Shown here piece by piece: positions 50,811 through 58,622 of a stretch of DNA of 64,000 nt (positions are counted from its first letter, which is position 1; the number at the start of each line of letters is the position of its first letter). The notes beneath the pieces were generated by a model, which saw only the letters and a program-made list of their open reading frames with translations, had not been told where the DNA came from and did not search any database. The DNA comes from Thalassobaculum litoreum DSM 18839 (GTDB lineage: Bacteria; Pseudomonadota; Alphaproteobacteria; Thalassobaculales; Thalassobaculaceae), in NCBI RefSeq assembly GCF_900102465.1, contig NZ_FNBW01000003.1:248001-312000 (forward strand). Reading direction: 5' to 3'. A program made the translations under genes and the position numbers.

Positions 50811-51752
50811 GTGCTGCATCATATTGCCCACCGTCTGCTGATCTCGATCCCAGTCCTGATCGGCGTCCTGTTCATCGGATTCCTGCTCATGCAGGTGGTC
50901 CCGACCGACCCCGCGACCGTGCTTGCGGGACCGACCGCCAGTGCCGCGGATGTCGAGGCGATCCGCCAGGCCATGGGCCTGAACGAACCCGTCCTCGTCC
51001 AGTTCGCCATGTATCTCGGCCGCGTGCTGCAGGGCGATCTCGGCCGGTCGCTGATTTCCAATTCCGAGGTGATCGTCGAGCTCGGCAACACGGTCGGCCC
51101 GACGATCGAGCTGATGTTTGCCAGCCTGATCTGGGCTGTGCCGCTCGGCATCGCCTTGGGGACCCTGGCAGCCGTGCGCCGCGGCAAGGTCTCCGACCGC
51201 ATCATCATGGCCGCCTCGGTCGCCGGCGTGTCGATGCCGATCTTCTGGTTCGGCCTGATGCTGATCCAGTATGTCGGCTTCAAGTGGCAGCTTCTGCCGT
51301 TCCAGGGCCGGGCCGGACCGCTGTGGACGCTGGAAGGCCTGCGGCACATCGCCCTGCCGGCGATCACGCTGGGCGGCGTCTTCATCGGCCCCGTCGCGCG
51401 CATGACCCGCACCTCGCTGCTGGAGGTCCTGGGCAGCGATTTCGTGCGCACCGCCCGGGCCAAGGGCGTGAGCGAGTACACGGTCGTCATGACCCACGCG
51501 CTGCGCAATTCGCTGATCCCGGTGATCACCCTGATCGGCCTGCAGATCGGCTTCCTGCTGGGCGGCGCCGTGGTGACGGAGTCCATGTTCGCCTGGCCCG
51601 GCGTCGGCCGGCTCGCTGTCGGCGCCATCGTCTCGGCCGACTACGCCCTCAGCCAGGGCGCCATCCTGGTGCTCGCGCTTTCCTTCATTCTGGTGAATAT
51701 GATCGTGGATGTGTTGTACGCCGTGCTGGACCCGCGGGTGAGGGCGGGATGA
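50811..51752 (+). CDS. Oligopeptide/dipeptide ABC transporter permease (DppB type)
   Basis: A 313-residue inner-membrane permease with six predicted helices. The N-terminal helix RLLISIPVLIGVLFIGFLL is followed by the periplasmic AIRQAMGLNEPVLVQFAMYL block, and the cytosolic EAA loop is DFVRTARAKGVSEYTVVMTH with RNSLIPVITLIG, which contacts the ATPase. The C-terminus DVLYAVLDPRVR is typical of DppB. A GTG at 50811 has AGGAG nine bases upstream and is preferred to the GTG at 50793. The stop overlaps the DppC-like ATG (ATGA). Confidence 0.92.
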   Translation: MLHHIAHRLLISIPVLIGVLFIGFLLMQVVPTDPATVLAGPTASAADVEAIRQAMGLNEPVLVQFAMYLGRVLQGDLGRSLISNSEVIVELGNTVGPTIELMFASLIWAVPLGIALGTLAAVRRGKVSDRIIMAASVAGVSMPIFWFGLMLIQYVGFKWQLLPFQGRAGPLWTLEGLRHIALPAITLGGVFIGPVARMTRTSLLEVLGSDFVRTARAKGVSEYTVVMTHALRNSLIPVITLIGLQIGFLLGGAVVTESMFAWPGVGRLAVGAIVSADYALSQGAILVLALSFILVNMIVDVLYAVLDPRVRAG

Positions 51753-52669
51753 CCGACATGCAGGTCCAAACCGCCGCCGTAGAACCGGCCGCCACGGAGC
51801 CCGATTCCACAACCGCGATGGCCCGGTCGTCGATCCTGCGCAAGCTGGCGCGGGACAAGGGCGCGATGCTCTCGGCCATCGTGCTGGCGGTGATCGTGTT
51901 CTGCGCGATCTTCGCGCCGGTGCTGTCGCCGCACGATCCCTACGACAACAACCTGCGCAACATGCTGAAGCCGCCGGTATGGTCGGAAGGGGCGTTGCCC
52001 GAGCACCTGCTGGGGACCGACGGCCAGGGTCGCGACATCGTCACCCGGTTGCTCTACGGCACCCGAACCACGCTGATCATGGGGGTGCTGGCGGTGATCT
52101 GCGGCGGCCTCATCGGCGCGGCTCTGGGTCTGATCGCCGCCTATTACCGGCGCCTGGAAGGCCCGATCATGCGGCTGGTCGACATCCTGCTGTCGTTCCC
52201 GTCGATCCTGTTCGGACTCGCCATCGCCGCCGTGCTGGGATCGGGCATCTTCGCCATCACCATCGCGCTGACGATCGCCGCCGTCCCGACCATCGCCCGC
52301 ATCACCCGGGGTGCAGCCTTGGTGCAGATGCAGATGGAGTACATCACCGCCTGCCGCGCCATCGGCATGAGCGATCTGCGCATCATCTGGCGCCATCTGC
52401 TGCCGAACTGTCTGTCGACGATCTTCGTCTACCTGACCCTGCAGCTCGGCCAGACCATTCTGCTCGGCGCGGCCCTCAGCTTCATCGGTCTCGGCGCCCA
52501 ACCGCCGACCGCCGAGCTCGGCACCATGGCGGCCGAAGGACGCAACTTCCTGTTCTTCGCGCCGCATGTCTCGACCATCCCCAGCTTCGTGATCTTTCTG
52601 ATCGTGCTCGCCTTCAATGTGCTGGGCGACGCGCTGCGGGACGTCCTCGATCCACGCCTGCGTCAGTAA
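51749..52669 (+). CDS. Oligopeptide/dipeptide ABC transporter permease (DppC type)
   Basis: A 306-residue permease with a hydrophilic N-terminal segment, then the OppC-type helix GAMLSAIVLAVIVFCAIFAP, the LLGTDGQGRDIVTRLLYGTR block that marks this family, and the EAA loop EYITACRAIGMSDLRIIWRH with LPNCLSTIFVYL. The C-terminus is LGDALRDVLDPRLRQ. Its ATG at 51749 overlaps the DppB stop; the frame extends upstream but without homology. No DppD/DppF ATPase gene follows; a solute-binding protein does. Confidence 0.93.
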   Translation: MTDMQVQTAAVEPAATEPDSTTAMARSSILRKLARDKGAMLSAIVLAVIVFCAIFAPVLSPHDPYDNNLRNMLKPPVWSEGALPEHLLGTDGQGRDIVTRLLYGTRTTLIMGVLAVICGGLIGAALGLIAAYYRRLEGPIMRLVDILLSFPSILFGLAIAAVLGSGIFAITIALTIAAVPTIARITRGAALVQMQMEYITACRAIGMSDLRIIWRHLLPNCLSTIFVYLTLQLGQTILLGAALSFIGLGAQPPTAELGTMAAEGRNFLFFAPHVSTIPSFVIFLIVLAFNVLGDALRDVLDPRLRQ

Positions 52670-52749
52670 TCCCAAAGGGGGTCGGGATGACGCGGGAAAC
52701 TGAGCGGGGCACGGTATGTCTGCCCCGGAACACCCCAGGAGGCTAACCA

Positions 52750-54339
52750 ATGGGACACGCAACAAAGTGGCTCGCGGCAGGGGCGATTGCGCTCGCGGCC
52801 GCCGTGCCGCTGTCGACCACCGCGTCGGCTCAGTCGTCTGTCACGGTCATGCGTCAGATCGACACCGACCGTTACGACCCGCACACGTCCACCGCCCGTT
52901 CGACGGCGGAGATCATGTTCATGGTCGGCGACACGCTGGTCGCGCTCGGCCCGGACATGAAGACCATCCATCCGCTGCTGGCGAAGTCGTGGGAGGTGTC
53001 GGAGGACGGCAAGCTCTACACCTTCCACCTGCGCGATGACGTGACCTTCTGCTCCGGCAAGAAGTTCACCGCCGCCGACGTGAAGGCGACGATCGACCGC
53101 TGGCTGAACCTCGACAAGGGCGTGGTGAAGAACCGCGCCGGCGACGTGAAGGAAGTCCGCGCGGTCGACGACTACACGGTCGAGTACGAGCTGGTTCAGC
53201 CGTATTCCGAGCTGCTGTACCAGATGACCCAGCACTTCCACACGATCATCAACGTCGATCAGGTCAACGAACTGGGCGACGATTTCGGCGTGAAGGGCTT
53301 CGACGGCACCGGCCCGTACTGTTTCGAAAGCTGGGAGCCGCGCAACGAACTCGTGATGACCAAGCACGATGCCTACACCTGGGGCCCGGCATTCTACGAG
53401 ACCCAGGGCCCGGCCAAGGTCGACAAGGTCGTCTGGAAGATCGTGCCGGAAGAGAACAACGTGGTCGCCGGCATCCAGACCGGCCAGGGCGACGTGACCC
53501 AGTACCTGCCGTACTGGTCGATCGATCAGCTCGAGGCCAACCCGCAGATCTCGGTCACCCAGCCGCCGTTCTACTTCTGGACCTTCTACATCGGCTTCAA
53601 GATCACCCGCGACAACGTCAGCGACGTGAAGGTGCGTGAGGCGATCAACCTGGCGGTCGATCAGAAGGCGCTGGCCGAAGGCCCGTTCTTCGGCAAGGCC
53701 GAGCCGGCCACCGCCTATGTCCATCCGGGCACCCTCGACTATTCGGAGGAGGCGATCGACGAGAGCCTGTTCGGCTACGATCCCGAGAAGGCGGCGACGC
53801 TGCTGGACGAGGCGGGCTGGAAGATGGGCGACGACGGCTTCCGCTACAAGGACGGCAAGAAGCTGGAGCTGGTCACCTACAGCTTCACCAACATCTGGCG
53901 TCAGCTCACCGAGGCGGTGCAGGGCGATCTGCGCAAGGTCGGCATCGACATGCAGGTCGAGCTGTTCGACGCCACGGTCGTCTGGGGCAAGCTGAAGACC
54001 CAGGACTTCGACATGTACACCATGAGCTATCCGTACGTGTCGGCCGGCGACGCCCTGAACCTGTACTTCCCGTCGGCCAACATGCCGAGCCCGAACCGCA
54101 TGAACTGGGACGACAAGGAAACCGACCAGTGGCTGTTCGAGGCGCGCGGTGCGCTGAACGACGCCGACCGGGCCGCCGCCTACGCCAAGGTGGAGAAGAA
54201 GGTCCACGACGCCGTGGTCTGGATCCCACTGGTGCACGAGCCGATGTTCGTCGCCGCCGGCCCGAAGCTGAAGCCGGTCGAGGCGCACGGCATCTACGGC
54301 GCCGGTCTCTACAAGGGCCTGAGCCTGGAGATGAAGTGA
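52750..54339 (+). CDS. ABC transporter substrate-binding protein, family 5 (peptide/opine type)
   Basis: A 529-residue periplasmic binding protein with a signal peptide (GHATKWLAAGAIALAAAVPL, cleavage near ASAQ). Family 5 pattern: LAKSWEVSEDGKLYTFHLRD with DVTFCSGKKFTAADV near residue 75, then GTGPYCFESWEPRNELVMTK, the loop VREAINLAVDQKAL around residue 295, and the C-terminal domain. It binds a peptide, opine, glycoside or similar ligand and hands it to the DppB/C-like permeases. A strong AGGAGG precedes the ATG. It is last in the operon, and a terminator follows. Confidence 0.94.
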   Translation: MGHATKWLAAGAIALAAAVPLSTTASAQSSVTVMRQIDTDRYDPHTSTARSTAEIMFMVGDTLVALGPDMKTIHPLLAKSWEVSEDGKLYTFHLRDDVTFCSGKKFTAADVKATIDRWLNLDKGVVKNRAGDVKEVRAVDDYTVEYELVQPYSELLYQMTQHFHTIINVDQVNELGDDFGVKGFDGTGPYCFESWEPRNELVMTKHDAYTWGPAFYETQGPAKVDKVVWKIVPEENNVVAGIQTGQGDVTQYLPYWSIDQLEANPQISVTQPPFYFWTFYIGFKITRDNVSDVKVREAINLAVDQKALAEGPFFGKAEPATAYVHPGTLDYSEEAIDESLFGYDPEKAATLLDEAGWKMGDDGFRYKDGKKLELVTYSFTNIWRQLTEAVQGDLRKVGIDMQVELFDATVVWGKLKTQDFDMYTMSYPYVSAGDALNLYFPSANMPSPNRMNWDDKETDQWLFEARGALNDADRAAAYAKVEKKVHDAVVWIPLVHEPMFVAAGPKLKPVEAHGIYGAGLYKGLSLEMK

Positions 54340-54365
54340 CCGTTTCGGTCATGACCTGAAGGTGG

Positions 54366-54397
54366 GGGCCGGTCCTTGGATCGGCCCTTTTCCTTTT
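54366..54397 (+). terminator. Rho-independent terminator of the peptide ABC operon
   Basis: GGGCCG and CGGCCC pair around a 10-base loop and are followed by TTTTCCTTTT. It lies 26 bases after the binding-protein stop. Confidence 0.8.
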
Positions 54398-54403
54398 CGG
54401 GCC

Positions 54404-54619
54404 TCAGGTCCCCGCGACGATGGGGTCGGTCAGGGCATCCGCCCCGTCGGTCCGGCCGAAGATGCGGGGCGCCTCGCTCTCCACCCGCCGGCGCAGGTCC
54501 GCAGCGAAATCCGGATCGCTTACCAGTCTCTCGACGTTGTCCGCATAGGCCTCGGGCGTGGTGGCGACGGTCTCGGCCAGGCCGATCTCGCGCAGCAGCC
54601 CGGCCGTCTGCCGGCCCCG
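54404..54619 (-). pseudogene. C-terminal remnant of a TPR/SPINDLY-type glycosyltransferase
   Basis: The minus strand holds an uninterrupted frame of 71 codons ending in TGA at 54404, reading RGRQTAGLLREIGLAETVAT, then TPEAYADNVERLVSDPDFAA and DLRRRVESEAPRIFGRTDGA. This is the C-terminal pattern of bacterial O-linked N-acetylglucosamine-transferase (SPINDLY)-like proteins (R-x-x-A-x-LLR-x-IGL-x-E, then a helix with LxxDxxFxxxLRxR). Immediately upstream a TGA interrupts the frame and no start codon, TPR or catalytic domain is present. A decayed leftover of a larger gene is the best reading, with the small lipoprotein gene sitting where the rest would be. Confidence 0.6.
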
Positions 54620-54663
54620 TCACCGCACGATCTGCTCTAGGCGCTGCCCTCGAAACGTGGCGC

Positions 54664-54927
54664 CTACTGACGCTTTCCGCCGGTCACCAAGGGGCCGACC
54701 TTGCCGGCCAGGATCGGGAAGCGCACCGTGCCGTCGGAAGCGTCGTAGATCCATTCCTCGAGCGGTCCGGCCTTGTTCAACTCGTCGGGCTCGCCGATCG
54801 CCGCACGCAGCTCCTCCACGGTGGCGGCGTTCTCCGCCTTCTTGGCGATCTCCGCCTTGCTGTCCTTGAAGCAGGCCGAAAGCATCAGAACGCTGGCAAG
54901 GACCAGGGCGGTGGCGAGGCGGGGCAT
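54664..54927 (-). CDS. Small lipoprotein, 87 aa, unknown function
   Basis: An 87-residue protein starting PRLATALVLASVLMLSACFK, a textbook lipoprotein signal with lipobox LSAC. The mature part (about 68 residues) has helix KAEIAKKAENAATVEELRAAIGE, then EEWIYDASDGTVRFPILAGK; the E-x-W-x-Y-D-x-S-D-G pattern resembles the BamE/SmpA and Omp-lipoprotein type folds, but I cannot assign it. It is transcribed alone, divergent from none, with 238 bases to the next gene. Confidence 0.8.
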   Translation of the reverse strand: MPRLATALVLASVLMLSACFKDSKAEIAKKAENAATVEELRAAIGEPDELNKAGPLEEWIYDASDGTVRFPILAGKVGPLVTGGKRQ

Positions 54928-55058
54928 GCAAAGCTCCAGAATTCGAGGACGAAGGAGACCAGTGTAGCCGATTCCGGTGATGGCGGGGCGCCCTTCGACA
55001 GCTCCGGCCCGACGTCCGGGGCGTTCAGGGGAAGGTGCTTCATTTCAAGTCTTCAAAG

Positions 55059-55088
55059 TCGTCATCCCGGGCCTCACCGGGATGACGA
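55059..55088. repeat. Family B hairpin (short copy)
   Basis: TCGTCATCCCGG and CCGGGATGACGA form a perfect 12-base stem with a 6-base loop (GCCTCA). The arms are the family B ends. It precedes the palindrome at 55124-55145. Confidence 0.75.
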
Positions 55089-55120
55089 TCGATTGAGGGT
55101 TGCGAGCGGTCCCGCCCAGA

Positions 55121-55147
55121 GTGCCCCGGGGCTCGAGCCCCGGGGTG
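55121..55147. repeat. Family A-like palindrome
   Basis: GTGCCCCGGGG-CTCGAG-CCCCGGGGTG: two CCCCGGGG blocks around CTCGAG make a perfect 22-base palindrome with family A-like GTG ends. It is close to the 3' end of the acrylyl-CoA reductase-like gene and may serve as its terminator. Confidence 0.55.
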
Positions 55148-55165
55148 TCGTAGGGCCGGGTCCGT

Positions 55166-56167
55166 TCATTCTCCGCCGACCGTCACCACGGCGCGGCCCC
55201 GCACCTCGCCCTTGAGGATCGCCTTGCCCAGGGCCGGCAGTTCGTCGAAGCCGTGGCTGTGGCTGATCGCGTCGAGTTTCTCCATCGGCAGGTTGCCGGC
55301 GATCATCGACCAGACCTTCTGGCGCCGCTCGGCTGGGCACATCACGCTGTCGATGCCGAGCAGGTTCACGCCTCGGAGCAGGAAGGGCAGCACCGTCGTC
55401 GCCACCTCGTTGCCGCCCGCGAGGCCGACCGCCGCGACCGACCCGCCATAGGCGATCTGGGTCAGCAGGTTGGCGAGGGTCGGGCCGGCCACATTGTCGA
55501 TCGCCGCCTGGAAGCGCTCCTTGTTGAGCGGCCGGCCCGGCTGTTCGGCCAGTTCCGCCCGGTCGATGAAGGACGCGGCCCCCAGCCCGGTCAGATAGTC
55601 ATGGGTCTCGGCCCGGCCGGTGGCCGCGGCGACGGTGTAGCCCTTGGCCGCGAGCAGGGCGACCGCCACGCTGCCGACCCCGCCGGCGGCCCCGGTCACC
55701 AGCACCTCGCCCTTGGCCGGCGTCATGCCGGCCGCCTCCAGGGTGTCGACGGCGAGCCCGGCGGTGAACCCGGCGGTACCCAGCGCCATGGCGCGCGACA
55801 GCGACAGCCCGTCCGGCAGCTTGACGAGCCAGTCGCCCTTCACCCGGGCCAGCTCGCCATAGCCGCCCCAATGCATCTCGCCGACCCGCCAGCCGGTCAG
55901 CACCACCTTGTCGCCCGGCTTGAAACCCGGATTGTCGGAGGCTTCCACAACGCCGGAGAAATCGACCCCCGGCACATGCGGATAGCTGCGCACCAGACGG
56001 CCGATACCGCCCATCACCATGCCGTCCTTGTAGTTGACGGTGGAATAGGCGACGCGGACGGTCACGTCCCCCTCCGGCAGGTCGCTCATAGCCACCTCCT
56101 CGAAGGCACCGGTGACCTTGCGGTCGTCGCCCTCGCGCAGCAGGTAGGCCTTGAAGGTATCGGTCAT
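55166..56167 (-). CDS. acuI: MDR-family oxidoreductase, acrylyl-CoA reductase (AcuI/YhdH)-like
   Basis: A 333-residue NADPH-dependent medium-chain reductase of the AcuI/YhdH type, which reduces acryloyl-CoA to propionyl-CoA, for instance in DMSP or 3-hydroxypropionate use. Family blocks are VRVAYSTVNYKDGMVMGGIG, VPGVDFSGVVEASDNPGFKP, the nucleotide motif VTGAAGGVGSVAVALLAAKG, and the C-terminal VMCPAERRQKVW. The YKDG and the absence of structural zinc cysteines support this branch. It is divergent from an AidB-like acyl-CoA dehydrogenase, 62 bases away. Confidence 0.9.
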   Translation of the reverse strand: MTDTFKAYLLREGDDRKVTGAFEEVAMSDLPEGDVTVRVAYSTVNYKDGMVMGGIGRLVRSYPHVPGVDFSGVVEASDNPGFKPGDKVVLTGWRVGEMHWGGYGELARVKGDWLVKLPDGLSLSRAMALGTAGFTAGLAVDTLEAAGMTPAKGEVLVTGAAGGVGSVAVALLAAKGYTVAAATGRAETHDYLTGLGAASFIDRAELAEQPGRPLNKERFQAAIDNVAGPTLANLLTQIAYGGSVAAVGLAGGNEVATTVLPFLLRGVNLLGIDSVMCPAERRQKVWSMIAGNLPMEKLDAISHSHGFDELPALGKAILKGEVRGRAVVTVGGE

Positions 56168-56229
56168 CGCTCACTCCCGGGTGTAGGCTTCTCCCAGCCC
56201 CGACAAGAGGGCCGATACGGGAGGAAGCC

Positions 56230-57918
56230 ATGGATCTGTCGGTCACCGCAACACCGCACGGACTTCAGCCGGACACGCGTGGCGTCAACGCCTTCGACGA
56301 CGATGCGTCGCTGCGGGCCGTGCTCGGCCTGTATCTCGACCCGGCCGACCTGGAGGTTCTGACCCCGGCGTTCCGCCGCCTCGGCGGGCTGGTGCATGGC
56401 CGCCTGGACGCGCTAGCCCATGAGGCCGACCGCAACCCGCCGGTGCTGCGTCCCCGCGACCGCCAGGGCCGCGACGTGCAGGCGATCGACAAGCATCCCG
56501 CCTATGTCGAGATGGAGCGGATCGGCTTCCAGGATTTTTCCCTGGCCGCCATGTCGCACCGGCCGGCCCTGGGCCTCGACCGGCCGATGCCGCCTGCCGC
56601 CAAATACGCCTTCCAGTACCTGTTCGCCGAGGCCGAGTTCGGCCTGCTCTGTCCGATCAGCATGACCGACGCGCTGACCCGCACCATCCGGCGCTACGCC
56701 GATCCGGATCTGGTGGCGCGCTGTCTCCCGGGCCTGACGGCACAAAGCCTGGAGACGCAGATCCAGGGGGCCATGTTCATGACCGAGAAGGCGGCCGGCT
56801 CCGACGTGGGCGCGACCGAGACCGTGGCCCGGCGGGACGGCGAAGGCTGGCGGCTGTGGGGCGACAAGTGGTTCTGCTCCAACACCGATGCCGGCCTCGC
56901 CCTGGTCCTGGCCCGGCCGGAAGGGGCGCCGGCGGGAATCAAGGGCGTGTCGCTGTTCCTGCTGCCGCGCGACCTGTCGGATGGCCGCCGCAACGCCTAT
57001 CGGATCGTGCGGCTGAAGGACAAGCTCGGCACCCGGTCGATGGCCTCGGGCGAGATCACCCTGGAGGGGGCGGCCGCCTGGATGGTGGGGGAGCCGGGCC
57101 AGGGCTTCGTGCAGATGGCGGAGATGATCAACCAGTCGCGGCTGTCCAACGCGGTGCGCTCGGCCGGGATGATGCGCCGGGCCCTGCGGGAAGCGCTGGC
57201 CGTGGCGCGCGGGCGTTCGGCCTTCGGCAGCCGGCTGATCGATCTGCCGCTGCAGCGCCGGCAGTTGCTGAAACTTATGCTGCCGGCCGAGCAGGCGCTG
57301 TCGGTGACGCTGTTCACCGCCGACGCGCTGGCCCGGGCCGATGCCGGGGAGGCGGAGGGCCTGAAGCTGCGCCGGATCCTGACGCCGCTGGTGAAGTTCC
57401 GGGTCTGCCGCGACGCCCGCAAGGTGGCCGGCGACGGCATGGAGGCGCGCGGCGGGGTCGGCTATATCGAGGAATGGCCGGAGCCCCGGCTGGTGCGCGA
57501 CGCCCATCTCGGCTCGATCTGGGAGGGGACCAGCAACATCGTGGCGCTCGATGTGCTGCGCGCGGCCCGCAAGGAGGCGGCCCATACGGCGCTGGGGGAG
57601 GCGCTGTCGCGGCGGATGGCGGAGGCCGGGGTGGCGGACGCGTTGCGGACCCGTCTCGACGGGCTTCTGCGCCGGGCGGTGGCGGCTGTCGGCGCGGCGA
57701 CGGAGGGAGCCGACGACCGGGCGCGCAGCGTCGCTTCCGGCCTGTACCACGCGGCGTCGGCCTGCCTGCTGGCGTCGGAGGGCTCCCTGCTCGGCGATGA
57801 GAAACGCACCGCTTTGGCCGAGCTGGTTATCCGCCACAAGCTCACCCCACGCGATCCGCTGGGGGAGGACGGGGAGGCGGGAGCCGATCGGGCGGCCGCC
57901 GATCTCCTGCATACATAG
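56230..57918 (+). CDS. Acyl-CoA dehydrogenase, AidB-like
   Basis: A 562-residue acyl-CoA dehydrogenase-fold protein, longer than the usual 380-430 because of an N-terminal extension (1-60) and a C-terminal helical domain, as in AidB. The middle has MFMTEKAAGSDVGATETVAR, KWFCSNTDAGLALVLARP and DKLGTRSMASGEITLEGA, then the catalytic/FAD region GDGMEARGGVGYIEEW with the E-E-W, and IWEGTSNIVALDVLRA. E. coli AidB binds DNA and flavin in the adaptive response to alkylation and has little dehydrogenase activity; the retained sites here make an active enzyme possible. It is divergent from the AcuI-like gene. Confidence 0.9.
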   Translation: MDLSVTATPHGLQPDTRGVNAFDDDASLRAVLGLYLDPADLEVLTPAFRRLGGLVHGRLDALAHEADRNPPVLRPRDRQGRDVQAIDKHPAYVEMERIGFQDFSLAAMSHRPALGLDRPMPPAAKYAFQYLFAEAEFGLLCPISMTDALTRTIRRYADPDLVARCLPGLTAQSLETQIQGAMFMTEKAAGSDVGATETVARRDGEGWRLWGDKWFCSNTDAGLALVLARPEGAPAGIKGVSLFLLPRDLSDGRRNAYRIVRLKDKLGTRSMASGEITLEGAAAWMVGEPGQGFVQMAEMINQSRLSNAVRSAGMMRRALREALAVARGRSAFGSRLIDLPLQRRQLLKLMLPAEQALSVTLFTADALARADAGEAEGLKLRRILTPLVKFRVCRDARKVAGDGMEARGGVGYIEEWPEPRLVRDAHLGSIWEGTSNIVALDVLRAARKEAAHTALGEALSRRMAEAGVADALRTRLDGLLRRAVAAVGAATEGADDRARSVASGLYHAASACLLASEGSLLGDEKRTALAELVIRHKLTPRDPLGEDGEAGADRAAADLLHT

Positions 57919-57932
57919 CCTCCCTCCTCGCA

Positions 57933-58032
57933 CACTCCCCGGATTTTTTCCGGGGCCCACGGGTCCGCCGGTACGAGCCGCCGAGGGTTTGTGCCAACTG
58001 AGGGGTAGGGCCCGGCACATGGCCGGGGAGTG
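57933..58032. repeat. Dispersed palindromic intergenic repeat, family A (copy 5)
   Basis: A 100-base element with end hairpins CACTCCCCGGATTTTTTCCG (followed by GGG) and GGCCCGGCACATGGCCGGGG (followed by AGTG). The terminal CACTCCCCGG/CCGGGGAGTG are exact inverted repeats of 10 bases. It lies between converging genes (AidB-like and GNAT). Confidence 0.75.
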
Positions 58033-58057
58033 GGTGAACGATCGAAAAAGAGAGGCG

Positions 58058-58621
58058 TCAGCGGCCCAGCACCAGCCGCATTGCCACCCGGCTGTCGCGC
58101 GGCAACCCGTGGGCGACCTGGTCCACCAGCCGGGGGCCGAGATGGGGATCGGCGTCGGCCTCCGCGTCCGGGATCTCCGCAAAGCCGAGCCTTGCGTAAT
58201 ACGGCGCGTTCCAGGGCACGTCGCGGAACGTCGTCAGCGTGATCTCGGCGATCCCCCGGCCCTGGTGGTAGCGGATCAGCGCCTTAAGGAACCCGTCGGT
58301 CAACCGGTGCCCCGCATGGTCCGGATGCACCGAGACCTGGGCCAGGTGAAGCACCGTGTCGCTGTCGGTATGGGTATGCGCAAAGGCCACCGGCGCGCCG
58401 TCCCCATCGGTTGCCACCCACAGTCGCCATGCATCCTGCATCGCCGCCAGATCGTCCACCTGCACCGGTGCATAGGTGGCGACGGCGGCGGCATGGAGCG
58501 TGGCGTCGAACCGCCGGTCGGCGGCGATGTCGATCTCCGCCAGCAGATGCAGTTCGTCCGGCCGGGCCTGACGGATGCGGTATGTCGGATCCCGCCCCTC
58601 TATCACCCGGCCGTCCGTCAT
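58058..58621 (-). CDS. GNAT-family N-acetyltransferase
   Basis: A 187-residue acetyltransferase. The GNAT fold starts YRIRQARPDELHLLAEIDIA; the acetyl-CoA loop is in LHLAQVSVHPDHAGHRLTDG (the V-x-P-x-x-x-G-x-x-L type), followed by FLKALIRYHQGRGIAEITLT and the final YYARLGFAEIPDAE. The acceptor is unknown (a small amine or protein N-terminus). It is one base away from the thiolase stop, so the two are co-translated from a minus-strand operon. Confidence 0.9.
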   Translation of the reverse strand: MTDGRVIEGRDPTYRIRQARPDELHLLAEIDIAADRRFDATLHAAAVATYAPVQVDDLAAMQDAWRLWVATDGDGAPVAFAHTHTDSDTVLHLAQVSVHPDHAGHRLTDGFLKALIRYHQGRGIAEITLTTFRDVPWNAPYYARLGFAEIPDAEADADPHLGPRLVDQVAHGLPRDSRVAMRLVLGR

Positions 58622-58622
58622 C

